Below, piece after piece: positions 10,600 through 23,161 of a stretch of DNA of 64,000 nt (position 1 is the first letter of the stretch; the number at the start of each line of letters is the position of its first letter). Made by a program: the position numbers and the translations under genes. Source of the stretch: Ziziphus jujuba. Its lineage: Eukaryota > Streptophyta > Magnoliopsida > Rosales > Rhamnaceae. The stretch spans positions 14,583,501 through 14,647,500 of the forward strand of contig NC_083382.1 in assembly GCF_031755915.1 (NCBI RefSeq). Direction: 5' to 3'. The notes beneath the pieces are model-generated. The model saw nothing but the letters and a program-made list of their open reading frames with translations, made no database searches and was not told where the DNA came from.

Positions 10600-13500
10600 A
10601 TTTATTTAATTTACATTTTAGCAGTTTCAAAAGGTAAAGATTTACTAACAGAAAATATCAATTTTGTGGTAGTTTTGCAAAAAGAAGGAAGGCATTGCAG
10701 ATTTGTCAATAATACCAACTTCTCTCAAGGGAGTTTTGGATATGATAAATGCAACAAAGCATCTACACCATTGAATGCACTATCTTCTGGGAAGCACATA
10801 ATAAATAATGGATCTATCGTTGAAGGTTTTAATGCAATGTCAAATACTTCTTCAGATAAACATGTTTCTAAAGGTTTTTCAGAAAGCACATGCAACTTAA
10901 ATAATGGTATGCTTTATGAAAAAAAAAATTCAGTTATTTAAATTAATACTATTAATTTACTTTTTTAGTTAAATCCATAATTATTGTTTCAGAAGTGATC
11001 ATGGAAATAGATTTGCCAGTACATAATATTCAATCGAATATTATTGGTGTATTCTAACCTTTTAAAGTACATTAGTTAATTATTTTAATTTTTTTAATTT
11101 AAAACTATATGATTATTTATTTAGTCTCATTAGTTTGCTATGTTGTAGGGAATGAAAATCCTATAAATTCTGATGTTGCAAGGAGTGGTGATTGTGATTA
11201 TGATGGTATAGTTATTGTTATACAGAATTCCAATTGTCATAAGCAAATGTACTATTATAATTTGATTATTTACTAATTGTTTTACCTTTTTGTAGGGGAT
11301 GAAGTGGAATGTGGTGACTTCTCAACTATGGGTATATTTTTAGGATTTTATTGTTTTTATTTCAAAATTGCTTGTATTGCTTATATGTGAATTTTAATAG
11401 TATTCACCCTTTATGAATTTAATGTAGACTATTAGGATATCGGAGATCCTTGCAATAAATGTGAATTTTGTGGTGCATTATTTTGGCATGATGAAAGGGT
11501 TAGAAAGGATTACACTTCATCAAAACCAAAATTCTCCTTGTGTTGTATGCAAGGGAAAGTGGAGCTTCCAATGATGCAAGACCCTCTTCAAATTCTTAAG
11601 TACCTACTTTATGGTGCAGACGACAAAAGCAAGCATTTTCTTGAAAATATTCGGTCATACAACAACATGTTTTCTTTTACACCCATGGGAGGAAAGATCA
11701 ATTCAAGTGCAAATCGTGGAAGAGGGCCTCTTGTATTTAGGTTACATGGTCAAAATTACCATAAGATTGGAAGTTTATTGCCGCCAGAAGGTTCACTGCC
11801 AAAGTTTGCTCAATTGTATATTTATGACATTGAAAATGAAGTGTCAAATAGAATACAAGTTGTCAGGTAATCAATGTTTTCCGAAATTTTTATTTTGCAT
11901 ACTAATATGTATAACTACTTATGCTAACAATGATTGTTATTTTTATATATGTATCAGCCAAAATTTTGACATCAAAAAACTGCACACTGAGATTGTTCAT
12001 GACTTGAAGATGATGCTTGATGAGCATAATGTTTTAGTTAAGTCATTTAGAATGGTAAAGGATACAATTCAACAACATGACTCCTCAAATTTAAAGCTCA
12101 GACTCATTGGAAGGAGAGAAGGAAATGGAAGGATGTACAATTTACCAACTGTATCAGAAGTTGCAGCTTTGGAAGTTGGCGACTTTGAAACATCTCTGGT
12201 TGATAGAGACATTATAGTTGAAACTCAAACTGGAGAGTTGAAACGGATCAACGAATTAACGCTTCATATCTGGACTTCAATACGTTTTGCTTTTTCCATA
12301 TGGCGAGGATGGATATCGAGAGGATGTTCCACTAAAGTAGTCAGACACAAAATCGTCCGCTACAGGGAAAAGGTTAAGCATGAGAGAATTCTTTGCCTAT
12401 AGATTGCAAGAAAGAGATAATGAGTCCCAGAATATTTTATTCTCAAAAAGATTGTTCCAGCAATTTTTAATTGATGCATATACGATGGTTTGTCTATCAT
12501 ATATACATACCCATAAAAAAGAATTAAAGTTCAAGATGTATAGAGGTTTGGCAGAAGCAATTTTAAGAGGAGAAACAGATGCTTCTTCATAAGGAAAATG
12601 TGTTATATTGCCTTCTTCTTTTACAGGTGGGGTACGATACATGATTCAAAATCACCAAGATGCAATGGCAATTTGTAAATGGGCTGGATACCCTGAACTT
12701 TTTATCACATTTACATGTAATCCAAAATGGCCAGAGGTTGTTCATTTTGTAGAAAGTAGAGGTTTAAAACCTGAAGATCGGCCAGATATACTTTGTAGGA
12801 TATTCAAAGTCAAGCTAGATCAGTTGGTAAAAGATCTCAGACAAAACAAGATATTTGGAAAAGTCAAAGTAGGTAATTTTTCACATTTATTTGATGAATG
12901 TTTTTATAAATTGCATCCTTTAAATAATATTATTAACTAATATAAATATAATCTTACAACAATATATATATATATATATAATTGATGATATATGTTTGCT
13001 ATCATAATTTTGATATTAAAATATGTTGCTGCAATAATATACACCGTTGAGTACCAAAAACATGGATTGCCACATGCACATATACTGCTTTTTTTATATT
13101 AAGAAGACAAATGTCCAATAGGTGAAGATATTGATAAGATATTTCAGCCGAAATTCTCAATGAAGCAAATGATCCAGAATACTATGCTGCAATTAAAAAT
13201 TTGATGATGCATGGACCATGGGGCAGCTCAAGAAAAAATTCTCCATGTATGTTGGATGGAAGATGTGCAAAATATTTCCCCAAAAGGTATTTTGATTGCA
13301 CTACAGTTGATGAAGATGGGTATTCAATTTATAGAAGGAGAGACAATAGAAGAACAATTGAAAAGAATGGAATTGGCTCGGATAATAGATATGTCATTCT
13401 GCACAACTGTTACTTACTTTTGAAGTATGGTGCTCATATGAATGTTGAGTGGTGTAATCAGTCAAGATCTATTAAGTATCTTTTTAAATATGTCAATAAA

Positions 13501-15165
13501 GGACATGATTAGGTCACCAAAACTTTTTATGGAAGCGGTAATGATAGTAATGTGCATGGTCACATGGATGAAATAAATATGTACTATGATTGCAGGTATA
13601 TTTCACCATGCGAGGCAGTTTGGAGAATTTTTGGTTTTGATATTCATTATAGAGATCCTCCAGTTGAGCGATTGAATTTCCATCTTCCCAATGAGCGAAA
13701 CATAGTATTTCTAGATACTGATTCGATTGATTCTATCATGAATCGAAATACTGTGAGCAAATTGATGTTTTCAGCTTGGATGGATGCAAATAAAAAATAT
13801 GTTGAAGCGAGGGAGGTGACTTATGCAGAGTTTCCTACTAAATTTGTATGGAAAAGTTCAGAAAGGGAGTGGCATCCAAGCAAGTGTGGATTTGCAATTG
13901 GACGAATGTTTTTTGTGCCTCCAGGATGCGGTGACATGTACTATTTGAGAACACTTCTTAGCATAGTTCGGGGACCAAGAAATTTTGAAGAAATAATGAA
14001 TATAAATGGCATTCAATATAATTCTTTGAGAGATGCTTGCTATGCACCTCGTTTGTTAGATGATCATAAAGAATATGTTGATGGTATAGTTGAAGCAATC
14101 CATTGGGGATCTATATATTATTTGAGAAATCTATTTGCAACTTTGTTGCTATTAGATTTATTAACAAGGCCTGAATTTATTTGGGAACAAAGTTGGTGGT
14201 ATCTATCAGATAATATACTCTACAAACAACGCAGCATGCTCCATCATCAAGGTTTTATATATTCTTTAACGTTTTTATTTGCATAATAATAATGATTAGT
14301 ATAATTTGATTGTTTATTTATTCTACTTGATAGATTTGCATCTGACTGACAAAGAGATAAAAAATTACACTCTTCTAGAGATTGAGAAGATCTTACGGAA
14401 CAGTGGAAAAAGTCTTCATGACTTTCCAATGATGCATTTCCCTGGTACCATTGATGTTTCTTGCTGCCAAAATAGGCTTATACAGGATAAGCTGCGTTAT
14501 GATAGAATTGCTTTGGCTGAAGACCATAAGAAGTTTGTATCAAATCTCACAGCTGAACAAAAAAGTGTTTATGAAACAATTATGGGTGCTGTTGAAGGTG
14601 TCAAACCCGGTATATTCTTTGTGTATGGATATGGAGGTACTGGGAAAACTTTTATCTAGAAAACTCTATTAGCAGCATTGAGATCGAAAGGAAAAATTGT
14701 GTTGACTGTAGCATCGAATGGTATAGCGTCTTTTCTTCTGCCAGGAGGTAGGACAGCACATTCGAGGTTTGCTAGACCTCTTGCTCCAAATGAAGATTCA
14801 ACTTGCAACGTTAAACAAGGTAGTCCATTTGCTGAGTTGATTGTTAAAACTGAACTTATCATTTGGGATGAAGCACCTATGATGAATAGATATTGTTTTG
14901 AAGCGTTGGACAGGATTATGAGAGATATTTTAAGATTTAGCAATCCACTAAGTTTGAACAACCTTTTAGAGGTAAAACTATCGTGTTTGGAGGAGATTTC
15001 AGACAAATTTTGCTAGTTATCCCAAAAGGAAGTAGGCAAGACATTGTTCACACAAGTTTAAACTCATCATATTTATGGAAATATTGTAAAGTTTTGAAGT
15101 TGACAAAGAACATGAGACTTCAAAGTATTGACTCAGACATTGATAAGGATGAATTGTCTACCCTT
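10600..15165 (+). mobile_element. Degenerate autonomous-type Helitron, 3'-truncated
   Basis: Encodes remnants of the RepHel protein: a Helitron N-terminal region, an HUH/Y2 Rep nuclease and a Pif1-like helicase, split by introns (for example about 12865-13040). The 5' terminus (TC) could not be placed with confidence; a low-complexity ATTT stretch at 10585-10610 marks the approximate left limit. The 3' hairpin and CTRR end are absent because sequence changes at about 15161 to the unrelated repeat R1. Regions 10950-11430 hold small exon-like pieces separated by AT-rich DNA. Confidence 0.88.
11430..13512 (+). pseudogene. Helitron N-terminal and HUH/Y2 Rep domains
   Basis: Recognised segments in order: CEFCGALFWHDERV (11458), PLQILKYLL, NMFSFTPMGGKI and RLHGQNYHKIGSLLPPEGS (11450-11866); LRLIGRREGNGRMYNLPTVSEVAALE (near 12100); EFFAYRLQERDNE (12383); and ICKWAGYPELFITFTCNP (12670). 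After an intron come the two-His metal-binding motif HGLPHAH (13061-13081) and the double-Tyr nicking motif YLFKYVNKG (Tyr codons at 13477 and 13489). The normal protein nicks and joins single-stranded DNA in rolling-circle transposition. Lesions: a frameshift near 12250-12300, TAA near 12590, TAG at 13510-13512, plus others. The catalytic His and Tyr codons themselves are still present. Confidence 0.88.
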
Positions 15166-15177
15166 AAGCTGTTTTAA
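13513..15177 (+). pseudogene. Helitron linker and Pif1-like helicase (truncated)
   Basis: The frame from 13552 carries the conserved Helitron linker (YISPCEAVWRIFGFDIHYRDP; FVPPGCGDMYYLRTLL). After an intron-like gap (14250-14330) the helicase starts: Walker A GYGGTGKT near 14628-14651, followed by TAG at 14657-14659 where Trp is usual; GIASFLLPGGRTAHSRF; Walker B IIWDEA near 14858; and FGGDFRQILLVIP after a frameshift near 14970. Sequence stops resembling helicase after KNMRLQ (about 15125). The later motifs needed for ATP hydrolysis and unwinding are missing, so this is a dead fragment. Confidence 0.88.
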
Positions 15178-16825
15178 ATATAAAATACTAAAAATATATA
15201 TCATATAAAATACTAAAAAATATATCATATAAAATACTAAAAAATATGTCAATCACACCCCTTAAAATTTGAAAATGCATTATCGTTGGAATAATGCAAT
15301 AAAAAATTTTGAAAGCTAGAAATGAACGTTGGACTCCTATGATTAGATATGGAAAGTACCATTCACACCCCTCCTTGGAATTTTTTTGCAGAATTCTTCA
15401 TAGGCACAACTCCTTACACCTATAAAATTAGGATTGCTCCAACATAATTTACAAAACCTTGTTATTTACAACAATAACAGTAGCTCCGAATTCGGTCATA
15501 TTCATCTACAACCATACAACCAAATTTTAAATATAAACGCCATACATCGAACGTCAAATGCAACCTCAAATCTCAAGACAACAATAATGCATACATATAA
15601 TGCATTCGTCAAGTGCTAGTAGTGAGATTAATGGAGACCTAATAAAATTCAAAAGATTGAAGTTTTTTTATGGAAAGAAGACAAGGGTAAGAATCTCATA
15701 ATTTGAGCTGCCAAACTAGTTAGTCCAGGCCATTAAATTCTCATTTTTCACACGCAGGTTCCCATTCTAAATCACACGACTCCCCCATTTACATCAATTT
15801 ATTTGTTGTGTATCATTGTTTACTTACTATTCTCAACGTGAAATTATGCTATTAAATTCAAACAAGTTTGAATTAATAATTTGTCATCCATCTAATTGAT
15901 TTAATTACCAGAGTTTTCCAGTTGAATGGACCAAAATAGAAAGCATTCTTGTTCATTTATATCGTTCCAATTATGGGGAAAATGAAACCATGTATACTCT
16001 TTTATTTTACGAGTTAAATATACGTACATAATTATTGAATATCAGTAATCCTAACCACATGAGGATATATATCCTGAATTAAATACTCAAATTACCATGG
16101 GTGTGATAAACTAATATGGACACAAAAAATAAAGTTTATATACTTTCATGCTAATTTAATTGGATATTACCGGTATGAGTTCATTTTCCGATCTAGATCA
16201 ATATCTCTTTGATTAAATAATTGGACATACACTTATGGTTGCATTTACCCATCCATACCAATATCTCATTAAATTATGCAAAAATTATCACTTTATCTGA
16301 ATGCTTAAATGTTATTTGTTAAAGTTGAAAGTTCCATTTCAAAAAATTAATTTAATAGGTTAATTTAATGAATGAAATAATTCAAAAAATTTATATATTT
16401 TTAAAATTTTCAATCCATGTGAACTAATTAATATAATATAAATATATAAATTCAGCGAATTTAACAAAATAATGTTGGATTATTTGATATTCAAAATTCA
16501 ATACAAATTTGATAATCTCAGTATTACTATTGTTTCAGCTAATATTAACATCTTTCTTATCAAATTAACTCTATCTTAGAGACATTTAATTTGAAATTAA
16601 CTCTATCTTAGAAGTCAAAAAATGAGAAGGGACAGGAAAATGTGAAACACGCTTTAGAGAAAAAGAAGGTGAATGGACCAGTTAGAGCAAGTTTGGCAGG
16701 TTCTAGTTTCCAGACGTCCGGATTGTTAAATTTACGAAAATTAAAAACATGTTAAAAAAGTTGAATATATTGTGATCCGCTTGATTATATCAGCGGTTCA
16801 TATAGGCTCAGATGGTTTGAAAATT
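15161..16825. repeat. Dispersed repeat block R1 (copy of R2)
   Basis: Starts CCCTTAAGCTGTTTTAAATA and matches the block at 33195-37310 nearly base for base along several stretches, through GGCTCAGATGGTTTGAAAA at the end. Compared with R2 it lacks about 750 bp (equivalent to 33694-34444) and lacks the 1743-bp solo LTR. No coding similarity is recognised; it is AT-rich. Its left edge coincides with the point where the Helitron is cut off. Confidence 0.88.
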
Positions 16826-17184
16826 TTTTTTTTCCCATGTCAGAAGCTGCTTCGTTTTTCTCGTTTTCCTCTCCGTCTTTCTAAAACTCCATTCCTCTCA
16901 GTTTGTCCTTGAAAACAAACCCATCAACGAAAAGAGGGAAAGATTAAAATCAAATGGGTTTATTTTTTTCCAGTAACAAGTTTTGTTGCTCCTTTTCTTG
17001 TCTTCTCCAAAATGTTTTTCCAAGGATGTTTTTAATCCTAAGTACATATCCTTAATTTTCCAGCAAAAGGCTATCAAAAAGTGATAAATATTTTTCAAAC
17101 AGTTTCTCCTCCTCCTTGACCGAACAAAATTCTTTTTTTGTTTTTTTTTTAATAAGAGCAAAGAAGGAATAGAAATTTTCCTTG
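16826..17184. other. Spacer between R1 and the TRIM
   Basis: Pyrimidine-rich then T-rich DNA. A 145-codon minus-strand frame overlaps it (16898-17335), but it runs through the TRIM and has no family similarity, so it is not called as a gene. Confidence 0.5.
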
Positions 17185-17469
17185 TGATGCCTTTTAAATC
17201 TATGCGGGTGAGGGCCAAATCCAACAATATCACATGCAGGTGGACTGAGCTGTTACAGTTGGTATCAGAGCCAGTACCCAGATCGATGTGCCTGCAACGA
17301 TGCTGGGCCCCAAGAGAGGTGGATTGTGAGATCACACATCAGTTGGAATGGGGAACAAAGCATGCTTTATAAAGGAGTGTGGATACCTTTCCTTTGAGAG
17401 GCCTTTTAAAACAGGACGGGCAAAGCCTAAAGCGAACAATATCACTTGCGGGTGGACTAGGTTGTTACA
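17185..17469 (+). mobile_element. TRIM (terminal-repeat retrotransposon in miniature)
   Basis: Consists of a 5'-truncated LTR ending GAGCTGTTACA (to 17258), a primer site TGGTATCAGAGC (17261-17272), about 50 bp of internal DNA, a purine tract (AAGAGAGGTGGA at 17312-17323) and a complete 3' LTR (17325-17469, 145 bp, TGTGAGATCACACATC to GGTTGTTACA). Both LTRs share CAACAATATCAC and GGTGGACT. It has no coding capacity, as expected for TRIMs, which use enzymes of other LTR elements. Confidence 0.85.
17261..17272 (+). promoter_or_regulatory. Primer-binding site of the TRIM
   Basis: TGGTATCAGAGC, complementary to the 3' end of initiator tRNA-Met, two bases after the LTR end TGTTACA. Confidence 0.93.
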
Positions 17470-19113
17470 TTTCAGGCACAAATGCATCCTACTCCTCTAA
17501 GATAAGTATAGGGAGGAAAACTTTGAGCCTGTTCACAATACTCTTGGAGATGATTTTGTAGACTATATTACATAAATGATTGACCAAAACTAGGACACAT
17601 ATGATGGATGACTAACATTAGGAACTAGAGCTATCAATGTATGGTTAATATTACCCATATCCACCACTTTGTTTAACAGCATAAGCAAGCATCGTTTATT
17701 TTGTCTCCAATGGAAGGCCAAAAATGCTGAAAGACAGGCCAGAAGACCATCAATCGCAGGAGCCTTATGGTGCATTTGGAATAAACTTGTCCTAATCTCC
17801 TCAGGAGTAAAAGGCTGACATAATTTTGAATTCACAAAAGTTGTAACACGTTGTTGAATACTGAAACTGAGTTCTGGAACAAACTTGTTCTTTCTGAAGA
17901 AAACAAAGACTGGAAAAAGTCAAAAAATACATTTGATATTCCCCGTGGACTAGTAACCCAGCAACCATGATAATCTGTTATACCTGTAATAACATTTCGA
18001 CAATGCCATTGAGTAGCATGAGAGTGGAAATATCGAGTATTTCGATCACCCTCTCGCAACCAGGAAATTCTTGAATGTTGTTGCCATTGTGATTCCTCCT
18101 TTGCCAAAAGACAGTTGATTTCTTGTTCCAAGCAGTGAAGATGCTCAATATCGGCTGGAGTGGGAGGTTTAGTGTGAAACATGGATAAGGATTGGTTACA
18201 TTGCTAGAGGCAATATTTAATATGATTAAAGTGGAACTTGTTCCAGCATTTCAGTTTGTTAGCACACCGTTTGGAAATATCCAAAACGGTAACTATATTT
18301 GCACCTCAAGAAACCATCGCATTCCATTCTCCCTCAACAATATCATGACACTCAACATCCCCTATCCAAGCCAATTCAAAATGAAATCTTTTACCTTTCC
18401 ATAAACACTGCTGAGGAGAACCATCCAAATCTAAACAATTGGCTTGGTGATCAGAAATAGAGTTAGGAAAATGTTTGACCAAAGCATGAGGAAACAAGAA
18501 ATGTCCTTCAATGGTTACAAAACCTCTGTCAATATGTTCTTGAACATATGCATCACCACTCCTCTGATTAGACTAAGTATATTTCAAACCTTTATAAGGG
18601 ATAGGATGTAAAAAGCAGCCATCAATGACATATTTAAAACAATCAACATTACTAACCAAATGTTGTCGACCACCCATCTTGTCATTTTGGTATAGGATTT
18701 CATTAAAATCACCAATTACAAACCATGCAAGTGTAGAAACAAATTTCAATTTCTTCAGCAATTGCCATAAGAAATTTCATAAAGCTGAATCCAGGCTGCC
18801 ATAGAAACCAGTCAGGTGAAAAGAACCCCTTACAGGGTGGGAAATCGTTAAATCTATGTGACCAGGAGAAAAGGAAGTAACCTTAGCATTAATGCTCTAT
18901 TGCCAAAGAAGAGCTAAACCACCACCGAGCCCTACCCAATTCACCCCAAAACAACTAACCATATTACATTGGATCTGTATTCGTTTTTCGAGAGTGAAGT
19001 TTTGTTTCCATCAAGAAAACAATATCTAGGGTAGTAGTTTTGAGCATTTGGATAAATGCTTTGCATGTCCGAAGGTTCTCCAAACCTCGGACATTCCAAC
19101 TTAAAATTTTCAT
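17470..19113 (-). pseudogene. LINE ORF2: endonuclease and partial RT
   Basis: ATG at 19113 opens MKILSWNVRGLENLRTCKAF, the usual start of the apurinic-type endonuclease; the catalytic-region motif VIGDFNEIL lies near 18720. The pre-RT region SRISWLREGDRNTRYFHSHA is at about 18080-18020, and RT begins with FTPEEIRTSLFQMHHKAPAIDG near 17810-17750. Further RT similarity (IVYKIISKSIVNRLKVFLP) continues to about 17480. The YADD catalytic motif is not reached. TAA and TAG codons interrupt it (for example after TNTDPM near 18960). Confidence 0.85.
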
Positions 19114-19399
19114 ACTTCGTGATGGGGCTGAATAGCAGTCCCCACCACTTTAGAAGATTCCCCATCTTCTGCTCGTAGAGAAGGACAGCATCTTCATTTT
19201 GTATTCTTTGACTATAGAAAAATAGAGTAGTTGTGTTTCTTAACATCATAATTAGCCTTTTTCCCTGCTGACCTCATCAAAGAAATGTTGCTAGACCTGG
19301 TCTTACGTGTTGGATAAACAGCCATGCAAGGTACTAGTATAGATGATGTAGAAGTGTCTCCTCTATCTAGATGTGCCTCCACATCCATGTGAACATTAA

Positions 19400-20383
19400 A
19401 AAACAACATGTGTGCATCCAAGGACGCCATGTCATTTAAATTATCCACGTCATCAGATCATACTGTAAATGCCAGTTCCTAGTTATTTTCAAAATAACTG
19501 TTTTGAACCATCTCCAAAGTCGTAACTTCCATGGTCAATAACTGCTTTGCTAGATGGTCTTTGACAGGTATTGACTAGGACACCATATTTGATGTAGGTT
19601 CACAATCATGCTTTGCTAGATGGTCATACTTGGAAGATTTTTCCTTCCCACAAGTAAATTAATAGAATGGCTTTCTCGTAGCCATGCACCATATTGATCC
19701 CCTTGACCAACATCATCAAGCATACAAGTTTTCTGTGTGTTGCCTAGAATGCCACAGTGAAAACAAAATTTGGGTGGTTTTTCATACTAAAACTCCACCC
19801 ACATATGTTCATGATTAGTCAAAGCCAATTTCATGCTATGACATAAAGGCCATCGTATATCCAACCTCACATGAACACACATGAATTTTCCCATACAAAA
19901 GCCATCTTCATCATAATCAACCATTATGCAGTCACCCAATAGAGCACCAATTGTCTCCCTAATGGATTTTGTCATAAAATGCAAAGGAATGTTATGGATT
20001 TGAATCCAAAAGAGGGCTATATGAATTGACACAGAACGTGGGATGATAGAACCTGTGACTTCATAAGTTAATACTAACGTGCATTCAAAATGCCATGGCG
20101 CCCAAGTAGTAACACGGTCTCTATCTCAAACACTGACAAAATGTCAGAGAAAAGTATTGTCATTTAGTTTCTTAAAATGAACAAAGCAAGAGATACCCCA
20201 TAAAGATCATCATGTCAATGAAAGCACGTTTGTTAAAATGCGACTCCATAAAGACTCGAGCCAGAAGATGTTTCTATAACTGATCCACATCCAAAATGAA
20301 GATCATGGTCAATAACCAAAGTGTCACTCTCCTCTAATGTTAATTGGAAATGTTTCTGGAAACTTGTAGTAACTTCATCCATC
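19400..20383 (-). pseudogene. LINE ORF1 (DUF4283/zinc-knuckle protein)
   Basis: ATG at 20383 opens MDEVTTSFQKHFQLTLEESD, typical of plant LINE ORF1. Near 20030-19790 lies the conserved region FWIQIHNIPLHFMTKSI, then MCVHVRLDI, then a CCHC-like knuckle (FCFHCGILGNTQKTC) near 19765-19725. The product normally binds element RNA. The frames between these islands are interrupted, and the C-terminal part to about 19400 has no clear match. Confidence 0.78.
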
Positions 20384-20909
20384 AGCAGCCAAGAAAACAA
20401 AGAAAAAACATAAATACAAAGAAAAAGAGGAAAAAAGAGAAGAGAAACAGAAACAATGAATAAAAACTCCACACAAAAGACAAAGGAGATGAAACCTCAT
20501 GCACCCGAAGCCATGAGAAAAACTCCCATGCAGAAAGAGAAAACCTCTCATGCAGAGAGACCTGTTAATACGTTAATCAATTCCCCCCTAAAAGAATGTT
20601 AGTCTCATATATATAGCAAAAATAAAATTAAAGGTTTAAATGCATTTATTACCTCAACCATCTTGTTTTCACTTTTTTTTTTTTTTTGTTTTTTGCAATG
20701 GAGGCTTTATAATTTAAATTTTCCAATTAAAACTCTTAATTTTCAATTTTGTAGCAAATGTAGAATAGTTACTGACTATGACCTTTACCAATAAAATTTA
20801 TATGTATATGACAACTTAATTGATTACTTTATAGATTCAAATTGTAAAGATTTTATATCCGATCTTCTAAAATAAATAAAAAATTATAAAAGACATCGTT
20901 CATTTGATT

Positions 20910-22067
20910 CAAAGTTTAAAAAATTGTCGATGGAAAAATTGACGATTCAAAATATGAAAATATCCACAAAAATATTAAAAATTATTAAATATCGATAAAA
21001 GCTCATAAAAATGATAGAAATTGATGAAAATTTATTTTTAAAAATAAATTTTTTTGTTCAAACTTTATAATCAGTCTAGTCAATCAATTAATTATTAAAT
21101 TAACTATAAAAATTACAAAAATATTGAATGGATCTTATATTTTTCTAAAATCAATTAATTTCTAATAAGCATTAATAATTATAAATATATAATTGCTAAT
21201 AAAAAATGCAAAAAGACACATATTTAATAAAATTATTTATTAATTAAGATATGTAAAATAATTATTACATTTACATTATATTTCATAAATGTCGTCTCAA
21301 TACAACATAGACCTTTTAATGGTTAAAAATTATTAGTGTCTTTTTTATTTTCATTTTAAAATATGATATATGTGAAGTAATTATGGAAAAAAATTTCTTT
21401 AATAATTTTGTAGGCAATTGTTAATATGTCAATCATATGGATGTTGTATTAAATATGACTATATTTTATGATAATCATTATTAGATATCGATTGACTGTA
21501 TGCACAATTTTTATTTATTCTCTAATTTTTATCTACTTTATAATATTTATACAAATATTAAAATTATTATTGTAAAAATAATAATAATAAGTAGGTAGAT
21601 TTGTGACTTGTAACACTAATTTTTTCCTACGAATGGGAAAAGTAGACTTGTTTGATAAATTTTTGGATATTGTTTGTTAAATGTGAATTTTATATTTTAT
21701 TTGCTTGATTTTTGTAAAGCAATTAAAAGGTAAGAAAAAGCTATCAATAAATTTAATTGAGTAAAAAGTTTTACTAAATATCCATAATGTTTATAAAGTT
21801 TTTAATAAAAAATTAAAAAAATTAATTTAATAGATTTTTTTAAATTTCCACTTCAAAATTTATACAAAAATTACGAATTTTTTAACCAATTTGTAAAAGG
21901 ATTAATGTAGATATTTTAACAAAAACTTCTATATAAATTATGGAGAACTATAAAAAATTTCATAGATATTATAAAATTTTATCAATTTTCATTCGAGATC
22001 TAAGTTTCCTATCTATCTATCAGAAAAACAAAATTTCTATAATTTTTGTTTAATTTTTTAAACCTTG
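20910..22067. mobile_element. hAT-like MITE, copy 1
   Basis: An AT-rich non-coding element of about 1.16 kb with terminal inverted repeats CAAAGTTTAAAAAAT (left) and ATTTTTTAAACCTTG (right). It belongs to the family whose copy at 50149-51409 shows an 8-bp target duplication. It lies downstream of WSD copy A and is matched by the copy at 56683-57855, so it predates the segmental duplication. No clear target duplication remains. Confidence 0.7.
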
Positions 22068-23161
22068 ACTTAACCTTACATTCCCGTGGTAAAATTTCCC
22101 CATATATAAATGGAACAATACACCCAATAATAATAATAACAATAATATCAACAACAACAATAATAATATTGATGGGTACATACACACATATATATATATA
22201 TATATCCATACATAGAGTTGCACATTTATTTTATAAAGGAAGTTTCACACTCCACCTAGAATGTAAAATAATAATAATAATAATAATAACAATAATGTAT
22301 CGAAATTATTGGTCTTAGCAAATATAATGGGGCGTGAAGCGTCTATCATGAAGCAATCCAATATATATTAAGGAAACTAATTTATGCCTTACCTTTTATC
22401 ATTCAAAGGCTGGTCCTATTATTCATTAAAAAAAATAAAATAAAATCCTAGTATTATTAAGAGTTTTGTGCTGCTTTGAAGATGGTGTCAAAAGCTTTTT
22501 CCATGCATGACTTGAACTTCTGCACGTCTATATGCCCTTCTTTAGTTCCAATGGTAATGCTCAGCCTCGCCATGTAACTCACAATGCTTATATCCAGGTC
22601 CTACAAAATCCCATAGTAATATAAAATAAAACCGTATCTAACTAATAAAAAATTAATATAAAAGCAACACACACATAAAAAAAATTTACCCAAAAAAGAA
22701 AAAGCACACACAAATATGATATACATACTATTAATGATTAAAAAAAAAAATTCCCAACTCCGATTGGCCATTTAACAGATAATATAAAACCATTTTATTG
22801 AAAAATTTACACTTAAACATATGCAAAGTACGTATTTTAAGTTTTCGAAACACGTGTACACAAACATGAAATAAAAATAAATAAATAAAGAAATCATGAT
22901 TGAATTTATACACCTCGGGTGTCCCAACCAGGGAATAATATAAGCCCTTAACAGGATGATTAACCAAAGCCATCTGTTCCACCGGACCAATCATATTTGA
23001 GATAACCATGCTTGCATTTGTTACTGTGCTGTATATGAACTCTGTCGCTGCCTGGAATAAAATAATTTTCATATTTATTTAAATTTAGATAAAGAAAGAT
23101 TATTTTATTTTCCCATTACTTTTGTTGTGGTTAGTGCAATCAAAAAAATTATGGGTTAACA

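Larger units (their letters stand above)
17470..20520 (-). mobile_element. L1-type LINE, decayed and missing its 3' end
   Basis: On the minus strand: ORF1 (from 20383), then ORF2 with endonuclease (from 19113) and the start of reverse transcriptase, ending abruptly at 17470 where the TRIM 3' LTR begins. RNase H and the poly(A) tail are absent. Loss of the 3' part rather than the 5' part is unlike ordinary LINE insertion, so a later insertion or deletion at the TRIM is likely. Stops and frameshifts are frequent throughout. Confidence 0.87.

Noticed and set aside
10666..10941. Independent small host gene
   Set aside because: It sits directly before Helitron exons on the same strand and is better explained as a variable N-terminal exon of the Helitron protein or spacer.
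16898..17335. 145-codon minus-strand frame
   Set aside because: It crosses the TRIM primer site and LTR and has no recognisable domain.
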